Made by a program: the position numbers and the translations under genes | Shown here: positions 5,338 through 6,808 of the stretch, one piece after another | Numbering within the stretch: the first letter of the stretch is position 1 | Layout: each line of letters begins with the position of its first letter | Assembly: GCA_029239935.1 (NCBI GenBank) | Contig: JARBTY010000169.1 | Coordinates: forward strand, 1 to 6,808 | DNA from: Clostridia bacterium | GTDB lineage: Bacteria; Bacillota_A; Clostridia; Lachnospirales; Cellulosilyticaceae | Length of the DNA stretch: 6,808 bases | Direction of reading: 5' to 3' | The notes under the pieces: generated by a model | Databases searched by the model: none | Told to the model about the DNA's origin: nothing | The model's input: the letters and a program-made list of their open reading frames with translations, nothing else

Positions 5338-6017
5338 ACACCAAAGTCTGTATTGTGATAAAGCACCTCTATATAAGGGTTTTGATTTAAAAATTCATAG
5401 TTTTCTTTGAACCAGTCCACTAAACACTGGTCTTTTTCCAGTTGAGATGTATTGGGAGTAAAAATATTGATCGTCCCATGGTCAAAGTACTCCAAAACGA
5501 TTGCCATATCTCTTTCTATCATTTCTTTAGTTTGACCCTTGATGCCCACCATCATACAAGGTGATTCAAAATACTGACGCACTTCTTTAGGAGAAGTAAA
5601 CCTGATGTTTTTATTGAGTATTTTGTTTCTGAAGTCATCATCAAAGGTCTCTATCCCTATCTTAAATAGAATAGGAATCTCAAAAAACGCCCTCATCTCA
5701 TCCAGTCTATTTCTATAACACCAATGACTTTCCAAAAATAACTTTTTAATCCCTTTTTGTTTAATCACCGTCTTGATATACGCCAAGGTGCTTTCAGGCA
5801 GCTCAAAACAGCTGCCCGAATTAATGACTTCTAAAACCCCATACTCCCCTGTTACTTGTTTAAGTACTTCAAAGTTGAGGGTATTAATTTCTTCCTCTGA
5901 AGTTGAATTATCTAATATATAATCACAAAAAGTACATTTCCCCCATATGCAGGGAAAAGCCTTTAAAAGTACAATTTCTCTTTGATTTTTTTCTTCGATT
6001 TTGCTGTATCTTTCCAC
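5328..6017 (-). CDS. queL: Radical SAM enzyme, probable queuine lyase QueL
   Basis: This 229-residue protein carries a three-cysteine cluster motif FPCIWGKCTFCDY with C23, C28 and C31 near its N-terminus. The radical SAM fold then shows INSGSCFELPE (65-75), ESHWCYR (96-102) and FKIGIETFDDDFR (118-130), followed by VGIKGQT (157-163). It is much shorter than most radical SAM enzymes. Its place directly after an S-component transporter gene and a nucleoside hydrolase gene is the arrangement described for QueL of Clostridioides difficile, which cleaves queuine to preQ1. It starts at a GTG two bases after the preceding stop codon, with AAGGAG six bases upstream, so translational coupling is likely. 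The cysteine spacing is CX4CX2C rather than the common CX3CX2C. Radical SAM membership is firm; QueL function rests mainly on context. Confidence 0.72.
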   Translation of the reverse strand: MERYSKIEEKNQREIVLLKAFPCIWGKCTFCDYILDNSTSEEEINTLNFEVLKQVTGEYGVLEVINSGSCFELPESTLAYIKTVIKQKGIKKLFLESHWCYRNRLDEMRAFFEIPILFKIGIETFDDDFRNKILNKNIRFTSPKEVRQYFESPCMMVGIKGQTKEMIERDMAIVLEYFDHGTINIFTPNTSQLEKDQCLVDWFKENYEFLNQNPYIEVLYHNTDFGVGD

Positions 6018-6019
6018 CG

Positions 6020-6577
6020 TTAACTCCTTACTAATTTTAGTTTTATAGTCTGCGGCATCACTGTTGTCATTGTCCTTACTAATAATACAGCTACAAATTT
6101 ATCTGCATAGTCTGTGAAAAATTGTACAATGAAAACACTTACAACCTTATTAACACCCAGCTGAGATAAAAAGACAACAATATAGGAAGAACCAGATGAT
6201 GTAACGCCTCCAAATACAAAAGCTGCTATAACTGCTCCCAATAAAGATGCAAACAGTGTTACAATCAAAACACCTATGGGCATTTTAAATCCCTTCATAA
6301 GGCCTCTTCGAAACATCAGTCCACCGAGAAACCCTACTATAATCTGAACAGGCATAAAATACAAAGAATAAATATCGAAGGTGATGCCGCTTACTATACT
6401 GCCAGTTACCCCTGTCACAACTCCGTACACTGGTCCTAATACAGCTGCTGCCAAAAGTGTTCCTACGGAGTCCAGATAAATAGGCAACCTTAGATTTAAA
6501 GCAATGGCTGCCCCTGCAATATTTAGTACAATACAAAAAGCTAAAAAGGTTATTTGAATAGGCGTTATTTTTTTCAT
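6020..6577 (-). CDS. qrtT: ECF transporter S component, probable queuine uptake (QrtT-type)
   Basis: This 185-residue protein is almost entirely hydrophobic, with about six membrane segments (roughly 9-29, 36-58, 60-70, 72-92, 101-123 and 132-169), the standard size and topology of an energy-coupling factor substrate-binding subunit. LPIYLDSVGT (31-40) followed by VLGPVYGVVTG (46-56) is typical of S components of this type. It would bind substrate in the membrane and borrow shared EcfA, EcfA' and EcfT subunits encoded elsewhere. Its ATG directly abuts the stop codon of the nucleoside hydrolase gene, and its ribosome site GGAGG lies inside that gene, so the two are coupled. The family call is firm. 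Queuine as substrate is inferred from the flanking queK- and queL-like genes; other vitamins or bases are possible. Confidence 0.75.
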   Translation of the reverse strand: MKKITPIQITFLAFCIVLNIAGAAIALNLRLPIYLDSVGTLLAAAVLGPVYGVVTGVTGSIVSGITFDIYSLYFMPVQIIVGFLGGLMFRRGLMKGFKMPIGVLIVTLFASLLGAVIAAFVFGGVTSSGSSYIVVFLSQLGVNKVVSVFIVQFFTDYADKFVAVLLVRTMTTVMPQTIKLKLVRS

Positions 6578-6808
6578 TTATATAACCTCCAAAACTTGAT
6601 GGATTAAAGCTTGCTTTTCTGGAAATAGCCGTGTGAGAAACATCTTCATGAACTTTTTGGCATCTACTTCATTTAGCACCATCGTATTATGAGATTTTTT
6701 CCAAAAATCCTTTTCATCCACTATAGATTGGCCCATGGCAATCCCATCACAGCTAACTTCTGTATAGGCTGTAAACCCTTGGCAAATAGAGGGCTCAATA
6801 AAATAAGC
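6578..6808 (-). CDS. queK: Nucleoside hydrolase C-terminus, probable queuosine nucleosidase QueK
   Basis: The last 76 residues of a larger protein read open from the right edge of the window to a TAA at 6580-6578. They begin AYFIEPSICQGFTAYTEV and continue CDGIAMGQSIVD, which match the end of inosine-uridine-type nucleoside hydrolases. In that family an AYxxxP segment follows the active-site HDALA motif and a GQTVVD-like strand comes later. The catalytic DxDxxxDD motif and the active-site histidine would lie outside the window. This family cleaves the N-glycosidic bond of nucleosides. In clostridial queuosine salvage operons its member QueK releases queuine from queuosine. The position just ahead of the S component and radical SAM genes supports this reading. 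It is cut by the window edge, not broken. Confidence 0.72.
   Translation of the reverse strand, partial: AYFIEPSICQGFTAYTEVSCDGIAMGQSIVDEKDFWKKSHNTMVLNEVDAKKFMKMFLTRLFPEKQALIHQVLEVI

Noticed and set aside
6285..6536. 83-residue minus-strand frame within the S-component gene
   Set aside because: It is an out-of-frame shadow of the clearly membrane-protein-coding frame, with no ribosome site or recognisable features.

Overview
Low-GC DNA with strong AGGAGG ribosome sites, GTG starts and AT-rich spacers. This fits a Firmicute, most likely an anaerobic Clostridia member. The queuosine-salvage gene set at the right end, known from gut clostridia, supports this. All recognised genes lie on the minus strand except one RidA-family gene. 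The window is ordinary genome with one salvage operon and one unusually elaborate regulatory leader; no phage, CRISPR, IS or toxin module is evident.

Layout, left to right. (1) 1-366: no convincing gene. It holds a minus-strand promoter followed closely by an intrinsic terminator, and two adjacent long inverted repeats. (2) 367-2044: an MFS efflux-type transporter with a leader of about 410 nt. The leader has an extended -10 promoter, a 45-codon leader ORF with a consensus ribosome site, and two successive intrinsic terminators before the transporter start. This is the layout of an inducible, ribosome-mediated attenuator such as those in front of antibiotic-resistance genes. (3) 2102-3952: a two-gene operon of a Gfo/Idh/MocA oxidoreductase and a PHP-domain phosphoesterase. 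(4) 4083-4568: a cysteine-type glutathione peroxidase with its own near-consensus promoter. (5) 4569-4885: a divergent spacer that may carry the decayed remnant of a small lipoprotein gene. (6) 4886-5275 (+): a RidA/YjgF-family protein lacking the usual substrate-binding arginine. (7) 5303-6808: a tightly packed minus-strand operon, in transcription order a nucleoside hydrolase (only its C-terminus is in the window), an ECF-transporter S component and a radical SAM enzyme, closed by an intrinsic terminator. This matches the queuine salvage set QueK-QrtT-QueL.

How the genes work together. In the right-hand operon the S component is expected to import queuine, the hydrolase to release it from queuosine, and the radical SAM lyase to convert it to preQ1 for tRNA modification. 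The transporter at the left is probably silent until a translation-affecting compound perturbs translation of its leader ORF. The middle genes look like general metabolism and peroxide defence and show no clear link to either end.
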